Below are positions 22,984-33,825 of a DNA stretch of 64,000 bases, one piece after another. The notes below the pieces were generated by a model. It searched no databases. It was not told the DNA's origin and saw only the letters and a list, made by a program, of their open reading frames with translations. The translations under genes and the position numbers were made by a program. How positions within the stretch are numbered: the first letter of the stretch is position 1; every line of letters starts with the position of its first letter. Origin of the DNA: Neckera pumila (taxonomy: Eukaryota > Streptophyta > Bryopsida > Hypnales > Neckeraceae); NCBI GenBank assembly GCA_963969595.1, contig OZ018409.1, positions 7,268,520 to 7,332,519 on the forward strand. Reading direction: 5' to 3'.

Positions 22984-25148
22984 GCAATAAGACTAGAGAT
23001 TAAGCTGGAGTTCAAAGGATGAAAAGGATACCTTACCACTACAATAGGTACTAACAACAATGAGCTATTGTGGCTCTTGCAATAGGATTGCTACTAATAT
23101 GTCAACAAGTTAGATTTTGGTCCTTTGTTGATTTTCGTAACTTAGCTTATATTTGTGATAGTTTCGATATGTCCTTTCACATACTGAGTAGTTACTACAT
23201 CTTTTATAGGTTAAAAACAACTAAGAATATTGATTCCTTTAAATATTTGAAAATTGAAGTTTAAAGTAAAATAGAAAGTAAAAACATAGTCAAATAAAAT
23301 GAAATTTCTAAAAGTAAAAGCTAAAGTGCAATTTTTGGAATCTTTTGATCTTTTAGAATTTTCTAAAAGCTAAATAATCTACTCGTTTTTTTTAATACAA
23401 ATACTCTTCAAACTTTAGACTATGTGAATTTTCAGAAGAAAGGGGAATCTTTTTCTTGCGCCTATTAGATACATTTTACAATAAATTAAACTACTAAAAT
23501 ATTCAATGCAAAGAAGTAGTGATTTTGGGAAACAAATTCTTTTGAAAACTTGGTTGACATAAGAAAATCGTGCAAAATTTTGTATTGTTGTTAAACAATA
23601 GAAAAAAACCAATGTAGGATGAATGTTTTATCAAATAATCAACCAAATATAATTTTACTATATTCAAAATTATGTAGAAAAAAAACGTATTTTGCAAATG
23701 TGAACACCGTAGAGAATTTTTTATTTAAGTCTATTTGATAAAGAATCTAATTTTAATAATAGAACATCTTTCTAAAGATTCAACTTCAAGTTCTTGAATT
23801 CAAGATCAAAATAGCATTTTAAACCTCAAAGTTCAATAAATTTACATCTAGTTGAGGCATATTTTTATTTTTTAATTCTTTTAATTCTTTTTAATTCTTT
23901 TTAATTCTTTTTAATTCAAGTAATTTTTAAGGATACTAAATATATACTAAAAACAATAAAAATAGTCCTATATACTTATATTACAAATTTCATTTGGATT
24001 GTATCAATACTTGAAAGTAATATTTGGATTTCATCTCATTTTGTTTTGGTCAAAGAGACATAATTATAAAAGATATGATATACTACTTAAGTTCAATCAA
24101 TGCTTCTGATAGTACAAACACAAACTTGCACTAATTTGGAAAATTATAAGGAGTACTTATATAGAAGTTCACAATATTTTAAATAAAATCAATACTAACA
24201 ATGTTGTCAACAATATTTTCATATTCTCTTAAGTACTGTGATTGTCATCCCAAGTTTCAATCAATTTTCATTCAAACTTACATCCAAATTAAATCATATT
24301 CATCCAAAATCCATCCAAATTATTGTGAAGGTGTCTTACTTTTTTCAAATTCTAGTTCTAACTTGAATTAACTAGTGAAGCATTGATTTGATTTTGAGTA
24401 TGATTTTAGGTATTTTATTTTGTATTCGGAGTGCCGGTATCAACCTCCCACCCACCCCACCCCACCCAAAAAATCATCAAATTTAGCATAACTTAGTCTC
24501 AAAGTATTTTTCAAATAAACAGATAAGATGTCTAATTTAGTAGGAATCTATTTCAATCAGAAAATCAATACTGCAGCATGAAGAAATCATACCCTAGTGA
24601 GTAGTGAATCTTTCCGTTCAAGAACAGCCTGGGTAATTAAGCGACTACTGCAAACGTTTGACAAGTCTAGAATTTATCATGACATTGAAACAGAAAAAAG
24701 TCCAGAGAAATCCTGATCCTTCTCAACATTACCCAGAAGTCAATAAAATTTATTGCATGCACGCTTCCTTGCCTTGCATTGATCTGCAGAAAGCTAACTT
24801 TGGCCTGGTCCCTAAATTGCAACAAGCTTCTGTTTCAGAATTGTAGCTCGCACCCTCCAACCATAAATGTACCATTACAAAGTGGTGCTAAGAGGGGTCA
24901 AAAGAGGGGCGACAGAACATTACTTATACGACTCTAAGCTGTAATTACTAATCGGAAATCAGCATAATTTGTGAGTAATCATGCATGAAGGTAGTTCCGA
25001 GCAACAGCGACAGATCAATGGTATTCTAGCCCAGTTAACTCTCCGAATTCTGCAGCAGGCAATTCACTCGACGCACGCCATTCCAATACCTCAATCTGTT
25101 CGTAAATCATGTCTTCCTTCGTAGAAATTTGCACGGTTACCGACAGCC
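22984..25148. other. AT-rich intergenic
   Basis: Contains a short TTTTTAATTC direct repeat near 23875-23920 and a C-rich run CCACCCCACCCCACCC near 24450. GC rises after about 24850 approaching the RING gene. No gene seen. Confidence 0.5.
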
Positions 25149-25887
25149 TCATTCTGATCTTGCTTTCCGAAGGAGACGTTTCGATCGGTGCACCCGCTTC
25201 TGCAATTTCTCAATCTGTCTACAAATCATTTTGTTTCCCATGTACAAAATCAGCACGTTCTTCTCCTCAGCCCTTGCTGGCCCTGGCACCAAGACCGTCA
25301 TGTTGGTGCTAACTCTATCCAACTCGTCCTCATTTCGCTCCATCTGCCAGTAAGAATTTATGCACGAATTCTTAGCAAAATGGCTATGAACAGAATTTTT
25401 GGCAAAATTCATTGAAGGAGCTTATCGAGTCAATTAGCAAGTGTAGTCACTTCGCTTTAAAGATTTGTCAATAGAACTCTAACTGCATCGAATTTATAGA
25501 AACTTGCTACAAATTTAGTGACGAATCTCGAATATTCTACCAAAATGGCTGTCAAAGACTGTAGTAAGTTTGCAAATGCGGGAAAAATAGAACATCACTG
25601 CACCTGCGGATCTGCTGTTGGCAAGGACAGAATCAGCGATCCGTAACTGGTGGTCGTAGGAACGACGTTGATCTCGCTGCTCAGTATCGTTGTGCAAACG
25701 GGGCACGGCTTTGCTTGGCCTTGGAGGAGTCGGCACAAGCATGGCCAGCAAAAAAGTGCCTGCAAGCAGTTTCGACTGGATTGATTGGACGGAGAGAGCA
25801 GATGTTGCAGGCGAACAACAGCATCTCCGATGGATCACATGAGCAACTTCCGGAGCTGGAACCCGTTGAAAGCAAACTTTCGTCCAT
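25149..25887 (-). pseudogene. RING-finger (RMA/RNF5-like) E3 ligase, frameshifted
   Basis: Exon 1 is 25604-25887 (ATG at 25887) and exon 2 is 25149-25343, joined across a 260-base intron (GTGCAG donor, CTGGCAG acceptor). Residues 27-46 read CNIC...ACRHFF. The expected continuation C-W-P-C...C-P-V-C is present but in another frame. The shift sits in a run of six T (plus strand A-run 25750-25755), where one more base would restore the frame. With it, spacing is C-x2-C-x11-C-x-H-x2-C-x2-C-x11-C-x2-C, a normal RING-HC. The usual CGH is CRH. RMA-type ligases ubiquitinate ER clients and carry a C-terminal membrane anchor; exon 2 instead ends in a basic helix without an evident anchor. A sequencing error in the homopolymer is a real alternative to a pseudogene. 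Confidence 0.7.
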
Positions 25888-26101
25888 AATTCGAGTTGAT
25901 GTCAACCAATACTCGGCACTCCGTCAATTCGCAATATTAAACCTGAGAGGAAGGATAGAAAATTAGGAAGCCCATAAACCAACAAACATGCAACAGAGAT
26001 GGACAAAAGCTGGACGCCGTTGCAACTAGTTAAGTGACATTCCTAGCTTTCGAAAGGCACTTTGAAGTTCACATACAGCTTTATTCTAGCCTCAGCATGT
26101 C
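25888..26101. other. RING gene upstream region
   Basis: Probable promoter or leader of the minus-strand RING gene. No TATA box that I could assign with confidence. Confidence 0.3.
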
Positions 26102-26344
26102 TTAACCCCTATAGGACCAAGAGAACTAATTTGGTTCTCGAATTTTTTTTACAGCAGTTTTCGGCAGGTCACAGGTCATACAGCAGTTTTCTTGAGTCCA
26201 AATTTTACTAATTTTCTGTCCAGCATATGCAATGTTCCTTCCTATTTCAGGTAATTTAAAATTTGACCTCATCATTTTCCACAGTATGATCAATCGAATT
26301 GGTCATTTTAAAACGGTGAAACCTTGGCACTGTTGGGAACTAAC
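26102..26344 (+). mobile_element. Short TTAA-type element
   Basis: The left end TTAACCCCTATAGGACCAA matches the left end at 61610. The right end is decayed (CCTTGGCACTGTTGGGAACT) but aligns with CCTTGGGCCTTTAGGGGTTAA of intact copies. About 245 bases, non-coding. Confidence 0.5.
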
Positions 26345-27172
26345 CATCCATTATGTCTATGCATGATAGGTAGCAAAGATCAGATGGAATGAAGTTTGTT
26401 ACCAGAATTATATTGCAAAGTCGACGAAGACGAGTTCAAGCTACCAGGCCTCAGTGCAAACAGAGCGTGCCGGTCCTTGCCGGTATCTTTCAAGTAGCTC
26501 CCTCAGCTCTCCTTCGTTCGCTCTCGCAGACTCAAGCTCTAATCGCACTCTATTGAAGAAAGAAGACCTTAACGCCCAAACAAACTGGGTGTTGTGTCTC
26601 TGTCATTAGAGCTCTTAATTGGAACGAGTTGTGCCCATCAAGCCTCAACGAGTTGCAGGATTCGACCTAGCCCCTGTCTCGTTGTGTCCCTCGTCTGAAC
26701 AAGCTGGTAATTCATATACATGAAGACTACAACCTACAACCGATATCCACCCAAACTTCAAATTGTACAGGAACCAGAGCTCAGAGATGCGATATATATG
26801 ATATTTCAACTGCCGAGAACTGCCGAGAACTGCCTTCAAGCCGGTTGTGGGATTGGACCCAACTCGTTGAAACCTCGGTTGTCATTGAACGCAGAAAGCC
26901 TCAGCCTCGGTAGTGGGGCTTGAAAGCCAGCAGGCCATAGAAGATGTGAAGACTTTCAGGGGACAACCATGTCGACGAGAAGCCGCAGCTTTAAGGTGTT
27001 CAAAGGTTGTATCGATGAATCTAACATAACAAAGGAAGAGCTGAAAGAAACTGATGCTGCCAGGGAGAAGTCGTGACAGATGCTGAAAGATCATCCTCAC
27101 TGCTTCCTTAGCCCTCAAATCTGCATGGAAGATAATCATGAAGGATCAAGACGAGACCTCAAACGAAGACGA
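26345..27172. other. Downstream flank of USP-like gene
   Basis: Moderate GC. Likely 3' UTR and spacer of the minus-strand gene that ends at 27173. A 10-base direct duplication (ACTGCCGAGA) occurs near 26810. No other coding evidence. Confidence 0.4.
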
Positions 27173-28618
27173 TCATTCCTTCACTGAAGACGTGCACACG
27201 CCTTCCTCGAGAGGCTCGCACAACAACGGCAGTGTCGAGAACGAGAGCTGATGGTTGTGGTGGTACTGAAATTCTGGCAGGGGTGAAGCCGCCTGCACTG
27301 AGCGTCGTGAGGAAGCGTTGCCAATGCTGAAGAGGTCGTCGCTATCGTACCCGTATGAGGAACGATTGACGCTGCTGAATAAGTCGGTGTCGTTCTCGGT
27401 GTGGCGCGTGGAGCCGTGGAAGATGCTGAAGAGGTCGTCGTCCATGTCGTCGTTGGAGCTTGACGTGAACGACGGTGCACTTACGAAGCTCGGAACTGAC
27501 GACGTCGACATGGAGCTTGAAATGTCATGCATCGACAACTTCGATTCCTCGGAGTATTTTGCTGATGGCATTCGAGGGAAAGATTTCGGCGTGGTCAAAA
27601 TCGGCCGCCTGGGTTTGGGAAAGCCCAAATTAATCTCAAACTCGTCGATCTGGTCGCCATAGCTCAGCCGCGGTGGCGGACGCACCGAAGTCGGCGAACG
27701 TGGAACCTTCATCCTCCTCACCATCGCCACGTTCAAACTCGGCCGAATCACGTCCACGCCGCCATGACGTCGAATCCTGGTCACATTGCAGGAGAGGTTC
27801 TGCAAGTAAAACTCGCGGCGCCGGTTCTTCAAGCTATTGTCCAGCACCACATGGCAAGCGCGGAGCTGCATGGCTTCCCTGCAAATTGCAAGCTCTCCTT
27901 GTTGGGTGGCTTTCACCATCACCACGAGCTTCACGCCCGCCTCCGCGCATCGCCGATCCAACTCCGGGAAGCTCCTCCACAAATCGAGGGTCCGAAGAAC
28001 CTCCTCCTCCACAAGCTTCTGATTGTGGTCACCAATATTCACTCTGTACCCCAACGGCCCACGCACCGAGTCCAACACCGAGACAATCGTGAGAGTGTCC
28101 CCGCGCTTAAGGATGTGCTCCATTGCCCACAATATCCCCGCAAGGGAAACTTCCTTCACATTTGCGTTGAAAGCAACCATCACCACGCCCTGCCCCTCTC
28201 CCCTCGTGACGCTACTGCTACTGCTGCTACTTCTGCTGCCGCGGCTGCTGCTGCTGCTGCTAATCTCCCGCTTCAACAAACTGAGTCTCTCGATTTCTTT
28301 AGCACTGTCACTAGTCGAAGCTCTGGGACTCTCCGGGTCCGAGGAGCTGAGCAAGCTTGAGCCTGCTGAGTTGAGAGGTGGTGGCTTCAGGAGACCGAGG
28401 AAATTTCGGAAGGGGGACGCCATCATTCCGATTCGGAGCAATGCTTCTGTAGGACGCTGTAGGACGCTCAATGCTGATGACGCTGTAGTGCATTTCTTCT
28501 CAATCTCCAGCTTCCTTGGTGCAGCAGGAGCTATGGTGGAGTCATGACTGACTCTTGTTACTGTGATCCTGTCGTTGAGAACTCTCGACATATTGCTCGT
28601 CGTCTTGTTCTCCGACAT
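27173..28618 (-). CDS. USP-like (nucleotide alpha-hydrolase fold) domain protein
   Basis: Uninterrupted frame of 481 codons from the first ATG (MSENKTTSNMS). Residues about 145-291 resemble the USP-like domain found at the N terminus of plant receptor-like cytoplasmic kinases: GVVMVAFNA...ILWAMEHILKRGDTLTIVSV, later LVVMVKAT, CHVVLDNSLKNRRREFYLQ and NVTRIRR. No kinase domain follows, so it is a stand-alone member. A serine-rich tract (about residues 120-137) precedes the domain. The C-terminal 190 residues are low-complexity with repeated acidic blocks DDDLFSIFHG, DTDLFSSV and DDLFSIGN. These three related D-x-L-F-S repeats may be interaction motifs. The family is thought to bind nucleotide or stress signals; the precise role here is unknown. 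Codon use and GC content are clearly gene-like compared with flanks. Another ATG nine codons downstream is a possible start. Confidence 0.85.
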   Translation of the reverse strand: MSENKTTSNMSRVLNDRITVTRVSHDSTIAPAAPRKLEIEKKCTTASSALSVLQRPTEALLRIGMMASPFRNFLGLLKPPPLNSAGSSLLSSSDPESPRASTSDSAKEIERLSLLKREISSSSSSRGSRSSSSSSSVTRGEGQGVVMVAFNANVKEVSLAGILWAMEHILKRGDTLTIVSVLDSVRGPLGYRVNIGDHNQKLVEEEVLRTLDLWRSFPELDRRCAEAGVKLVVMVKATQQGELAICREAMQLRACHVVLDNSLKNRRREFYLQNLSCNVTRIRRHGGVDVIRPSLNVAMVRRMKVPRSPTSVRPPPRLSYGDQIDEFEINLGFPKPRRPILTTPKSFPRMPSAKYSEESKLSMHDISSSMSTSSVPSFVSAPSFTSSSNDDMDDDLFSIFHGSTRHTENDTDLFSSVNRSSYGYDSDDLFSIGNASSRRSVQAASPLPEFQYHHNHQLSFSTLPLLCEPLEEGVCTSSVKE

Positions 28619-29458
28619 GGAGGCTCTGGATGTCGAGCACTCCACTCCAGCTGCACCCTATCAAAGCTAGAGCATCGCTCTCACAGCGAAAGCGAACTCG
28701 CTGAAGAGTTGACTGCCCAAGCTGTGGAGGAGGAGCTATACCGCGTCTAAGTGAATTTGCCATCGCTTGAATCATGTTGAAGAAAATCTAGCGGTGTCCG
28801 CCGATAACCGAAGACTCACGTCAACGTCGCCGAAGACCCAGGCGATATGTCTCGAATTGTGCGAGGGGGAAACGAAAAATCGGTCGAATTATAAACGGAA
28901 GTTTTCACAAGAGAGAATTGCGGATTCGAATAAGATTGTAGATCCCCTAATTGAAGCCATTTTCTCCCACCTGAAAATTATTGCAGGTTTCACAATATCA
29001 TGGAGGAAACAGTGTCATAAATGCAGGGATTCCGAGTCCAAGATTTCTGGAAGAGGGCCTAAACTTTGTCTCAGAGAGCAAGTGTTTGTGTAGTCGACAG
29101 AGTGCATCACGAAAATCTGTTAAGCTGCGACCTTCTCCCAATTTGGCATGCCATCTGCGAGCTCCTCCATTAAAGCCGAGATTCGGTGACCAGCAAACAA
29201 AAAGTCAGCCAGCGCAACCAGAAACACTGAAACCATTCCTAAAGAAAGCTCTCTGAGAATCTGCCGGAATCTGGGCGAATCCTCTTCAGAACTGTTCCAC
29301 TACGCAAGTGGCAATGCTCGATCGATGAGGCTTGAGTAAACTGCATACAGAATGAATCATCGCGGTTTTATTCTTGATCTTATTAACTCTACTCATTGAT
29401 CGGGCTCTTTCCTCTGTGATTGATGTGTTCGTCGACTGAGAATCTGGGTTCTAGAAGA
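28619..29458 (-). promoter_or_regulatory. Leader/promoter of USP-like gene
   Basis: The interval between a TATA-like element and the ATG, inferred to be a long 5' UTR of about 800 bases (or promoter plus leader). Moderate GC. No credible coding exon recognised in it. Confidence 0.35.
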
Positions 29459-29466
29459 CTTATATA
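29459..29466 (-). promoter_or_regulatory. TATA box candidate
   Basis: TATATAAG on the minus strand, correctly oriented for the USP-like gene, predicting initiation near 29430. Based on motif and position only. Confidence 0.4.
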
Positions 29467-30243
29467 TTAGGGACTTTAAAGCTGCCAGTGAACATCACCG
29501 ATCCCCCAAAACCTCAAAGAACGCTTGAGCTTCTCATGAAGTCCTTGAATCCCTAAAGCCATGGCCTCTGACAGGGAGTTCGAATTCCCAGAGGACTCCT
29601 CAAGGCCATGGATCTATCGCAGGGTTTTTACTGGAGATGTTCGAAAGTGATGGAAAGTCTGGCTGTAAATTTTGACAGCTCCAAAACACAAATGACCGCA
29701 AGAAACCCAAAGCGCCTAAATCGGGATAGTGAAATTCAAGGAGAGAATCAGACATCGGACGGGTATTTTCTTACCTTGATTGTGCTGCCTAACAGCGCAC
29801 CAGGCAATTCTCTACCCTGTTTCGGCAGCACCTCTCGAACTTTCCATCCCAAGATTCCTTCACCATATGGACCACACCGGCCTGGCCTTGACAAGAACAA
29901 TTTAAAGGGATTGGAATTCAAATAAGAACTGCAGCACAATTTAGGGCACAAGTTCAAGTATTCTCTCAATCTCAACGCACGTTAGTGTTGTAAGAGACGA
30001 GGACTGTGAAGTCAGACTCAAACATTGGTTGCCATGTGAACCCCATGCACGACTTTCACCAGAAGCTGTGATTTCAATATGACTTCAAAATCGGTGTAGT
30101 CATGTTTTGTTTGCCGATTAGGCCGGCGATGGTCCTTGAATTCGCGATGAAGCCGATGATTAAAGATACAATCAGATCCTTGCCACGAGATCAACAAGAA
30201 TCTCCAAACATTCCGATTTACACCAGTTCAAGCAGAATTTGAT
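29467..30243. other. Spacer between USP-like and hydrolase genes
   Basis: Moderate GC. Contains a foldback at 29558-29611 (GCCATGGCCT...AGGCCATGG, inner GGGAGTTCGAATTCCC). Open frames of about 75-105 codons on both strands are unconvincing. Confidence 0.4.
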
Positions 30244-31750
30244 CTATCCATCGTATTTGTCTGCAGGGACCAAGACAAGTTTCGCATACTCGTCAGCGTG
30301 TGACCACTCGGCAAAGTGGCCAGCGTCTATCTCAAGAACCTCCGTGAAGGGCCCGGAGTGTTCCACAACGTAGTCCTGTACTGTTGGAGGAACGGTATTG
30401 TCTCTTGAGCCCCGCACGAACACCGAAGGCACTCGTCCTTGTCTTTCTTTCGTGTACGAAACAGCTTTCCCCAAGACCTGAACCGGGAATGGCATCATTA
30501 AGGTCGAGGCTCGATCGATATCCTGCGCAAACATCGAATAGTCCTGTCAGCGGATCAATTAGAACAAGGATTCACGCCTATATTAAATGATCCCTTCGAT
30601 TGATCATATCGTAAAAAATCAAGCATTCAAATGGGATTCGATTTAATTGATCGCCGGAATCAGGGAAGAACATTGCATGTGATCGTCAATGGAGCATAAA
30701 TTGGACGAACAAGAATCCCGTATGATCTCCACAAAAAACATGAGGTCAAATCAGGATTTCTTGGTCAAATCAGGATTTCTTGGTCAAATCAGGGTTTCCA
30801 TCGAACTTGCGTACAAAGGTGGAATTTGTGATCTTACCGCATCTTTGAGCATCTGCATCCGCCAAACAAAGGATTATGCTATTGTTCCGATTAGCGGTCT
30901 TATACTCCAGATTCAAAAAATTTAGACTGCGTTTTTGCTAACTCGTTTTGCGTTTTGTTCTGTTCTTTTTCAACATATTCAAGTTCTGTAGACTGCTATT
31001 TTGCTAACTTGATTTGCCGTTTTCCTCTGTTCTCTTTCAACATCCTCTGTTCTTGAGCTCTAATCTCTCAGATGCAAATTTTGAAAAAAATTCGAAGAAT
31101 GTTCAAATTGACGCTGAGCAAGAGAGAACGTTATTCTTACATTGACCTTCGTAACTAAGGATTGATGTGATCTTCATTCAATTCTGCCGCTCTATTTTCC
31201 GACCTAAATTCTATAGAAGACACAGCACATGGCGAAGATTGCACGTAAGATGCCTAAATCTCTGAAAACATTGCGGGGGGTCAATCTAACCGTGTCAAGG
31301 ACAGGCGACTCTGCACACACCACTCCGCTGGGAGTCACCGGAGTAGCCACGATGATCGCCAGCGCAATTTTTTCAGGAAAACTTTCCATCAATTCCAAAT
31401 TGGTGAATCCCCCCATGCTCTGTGCAACTAACACCACCTGCATGGTCGCAAATTAAGCAAATTTCACGCTGCATCCAACATTCCAAGGGGGACAATTCGA
31501 ATAATTGAAGGGATTATTGGAGGCACCATACCTTCTCATCATTTGGCAGGGATACAATGAAGTCCACAGCAGGCTTGCTGTACTGTGCAAACAAAGTGAC
31601 GCTGTTGGGATCGGTAGTGTCGTTGCCGGCGCTGGTTAAGTCCAGTGCAGTGGCTGTACAGCCAGCTCGTTGCAGCCGATCCACAGTCTTCCAACATGCC
31701 TAGGCTCCATGGCAGCCGCCGTGGATTAGCAGGAAGTGATGGTGACCCAT
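30244..31750 (-). pseudogene. MES/hydroxynitrile-lyase-type alpha/beta hydrolase, nonsense-mutated
   Basis: Exon 1 is 31532-31750 (MGHHHFLLIHGGCHGA, the oxyanion-hole HGG motif). Exon 2 runs down from 31437 (VVLVAQSMGGF, nucleophile elbow with Ser; then TPSGV and TPRNVFRDLGI). Exon 3 is 30244-30522 (RVPSVFVRGSRDNTVPP with the acid, then DAGHFAEWSHADE with the catalytic His). The three triad positions are therefore visible. In exon 1 the codon after HGGCHGA is TAG (31700-31702), where relatives have Trp (HGAW), and frame and homology continue past it (ACWKTVDRLQ...). The exon 1 donor (AAG/GTATGG) and acceptors for exons 2 and 3 are clear; the exon 2 donor is not. The family hydrolyses methyl esters of hormones or cleaves cyanohydrins. 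Called a pseudogene because of the stop; it cannot be told which substrate the ancestor used. Confidence 0.75.
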
Positions 31751-32868
31751 TTGCAGGATCCCTGCTGTGCAATTGGTGATGTGAAGGCTTAGAGAGATTC
31801 TCTCAAAACCGAGGGTCACCTTGCAAACACTCAGAGAATTGTACGGAATACACCAGAGAGAATTGAGGATTGAACTTGAATTGAGAGTATGATATGATTC
31901 CTTGGATAATAGAGGTTGTCTCAAAACCAGTTGAAGACAACGAAACCCACAATCGCAATACGTCAGAGGGTACGTCAGAAGGAGTTGAACTGGAAAGATC
32001 GTGCATCCAGCATTTATGAATCCCCATACTTCAGGAACAAATATCCTCCAATACTTGCGCTAGAAACTCAATAGATAGTCAAAAATCGCATCTGCGAACA
32101 GACGTCCGAAATCAACTTATGATCGCCGGGGTCGTCAACGAATTGCCAATTTTGTCTATCGCTTTTTATGCGGTCATGGCCATGACTTTCCTGATCATCG
32201 CCATCGCCGTTAATGACGACATAAGTTAGCGCTCATTCGTGATTTCCAGAGGAGGTTAAGAGAGAAAAAGTTCAACACTGAATACTGCATTTCCAATGGG
32301 AGGACTGCCAGAAGGGCACCAAATTCTGCATACCTCGAAATTCGATCTTCTTAGAATTTTCCAATCGGAGGTAGAAGAGTCTCTAAGCGTTGACAATATG
32401 ACGATGAGTTTCCAATCCCAACGTGATTGATGCTCAGTTGAAATCCATCTCCCTGAGGCTACTGTGAAACCCACAGATGGTTGATGCATCATTGTTAAAG
32501 TTGAAATTTTCTACACGTTGTGCCTCTCGAGTTGCTTTGATCAAATCCTTTCCAGTTCAAGAGAAATTAGACTTCCAGAGAAATTAGACTGTATATCGAA
32601 GGTGGATCTGCCATGCCTTGCCGACTTGAAGGATGATTCGACATATTTGCTTCGAACTGAACGGAGTACAATCCTAGGCTATGCTTGCAAGCGCTGTGAT
32701 TGTAGTCGTGTCTCTCTTGACAGCGGCGTTTAACTTCGCTCCCACATATAGAATGCCTCGCCAGTTGATGCGGTGGCTCAATTATCAAGCAAACAGGATT
32801 GGTGACAACCCTATTCATAATCCTGTTCATCTATAACAAGTCGGGCACACTTTACTTTGAAATCCACC
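31751..32868. other. Upstream flank of hydrolase, no gene assigned
   Basis: Moderate GC. Several 70-90 codon frames on both strands with no recognised homology. Probably the promoter region of the hydrolase and spacer. Confidence 0.35.
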
Positions 32869-33273
32869 CTAACTAGACAAAAGAGAGTTGTCGGAAATGT
32901 TCACTCCAGTTAGCAGGTTGCAAACTTTGTCGAATGCCCCAGTGAATGCTGTCAACGTTCTGCAACAACGAATGCTTTTGAACAACGCTTTTTCAATAGT
33001 GAATGCATACGTGAAAGTGACAATTCGGAAGTGGACTACAGTTTTCACTACTACGTACGTGGTGCTGAGGGATCGATCCAAGTTTTGGGGAGTTTGAATG
33101 ATCGCAATTATTTTTCCCTCAGCACCACGTACATTCAAGTAGCGAATGGGGTACTGATTCCAATGCAACCTCTCCCGTGCGCACAATAGTGCCATGTCGA
33201 AGTGAACATAAATTTGCGAATCATTTCTCATGGTCATGGTAACCAATGTAATCACACCCAAAGCACCACACAT
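32869..33273 (-). CDS. Unassigned 134-codon frame
   Basis: Starts MCGALGVITLVTM and ends DNSLLSS. No family recognised, no second exon assigned. A 20-bp-stem foldback (33055-33137) lies inside it, which argues against a constrained protein. Likely spurious or a remnant; listed because it is the longest frame in the interval. Confidence 0.2.
   Translation of the reverse strand: MCGALGVITLVTMTMRNDSQIYVHFDMALLCARERLHWNQYPIRYLNVRGAEGKIIAIIQTPQNLDRSLSTTYVVVKTVVHFRIVTFTYAFTIEKALFKSIRCCRTLTAFTGAFDKVCNLLTGVNISDNSLLSS
33055..33137. other. MIRNA-like foldback
   Basis: The arm ACGTACGTGGTGCTGAGGGA (from about 33055) pairs with TCCCTCAGCACCACGTACAT (to about 33137), with 19 of 20 positions matched and about 43 bases between. 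Size and pairing are compatible with a plant microRNA precursor, but a decayed transposon hairpin would look the same. Confidence 0.4.
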
Positions 33274-33825
33274 TTCGTTGCAAATTACGCTCTAGTGGAG
33301 GAACCAACTATACTGTAGATTGAAACGTCTTCAAAGATTGAAAACATCTTCACAGTACGAATGTTTGAATTCATGCATAACACAATCTTCAGAATTGTCC
33401 TGGTCTACAGAATTCGCACAGACGTGTGTACTTGATTTGAGCTTTAACCCATACGCATGTAGAGAAACAGCAATGTACCAGAAACAAGTTCCCGGGTGGT
33501 TTGTTTCAAAGTTTCAATGTTGTTGTGGTTGAAGCTGTGCTCACAAGAACGACGGTTAGATTGTGAGTTTTCTTGGACTTCTGCTTGCAGTGAATGACAG
33601 TAGAAAAATTCGAATGTCCTTGCCGAGGTTACATCTCATCAGGAATGTCCTTTCTTGTTGACTTTTTCTTTGGGGGAGAACAAATGGGAAAACCATTGCA
33701 TAAAAAAAAAACGAACACAAAACTGCCCTCGAGGTAGTCTGCTGTTAAACCGACCATTTAAGAGTTAATTGCCTTTTCGGGGAAGCTATAGAATTTCTAA
33801 GAAGGTCAAAATTAAAACTAAAAAA
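33274..33825. other. Spacer
   Basis: Moderate GC falling to AT-rich. No supported gene. Confidence 0.4.

Noticed and set aside
29558..29611. tRNA-like T-arm (GGGAGTTCGAATTCCC)
   Set aside because: No acceptor stem, A-box or anticodon arm at tRNA spacing upstream; the sequence is better described as a foldback.
31539..31772. Separate 77-codon gene
   Set aside because: It is another frame of hydrolase exon 1, whose correct frame shows the HGG motif.
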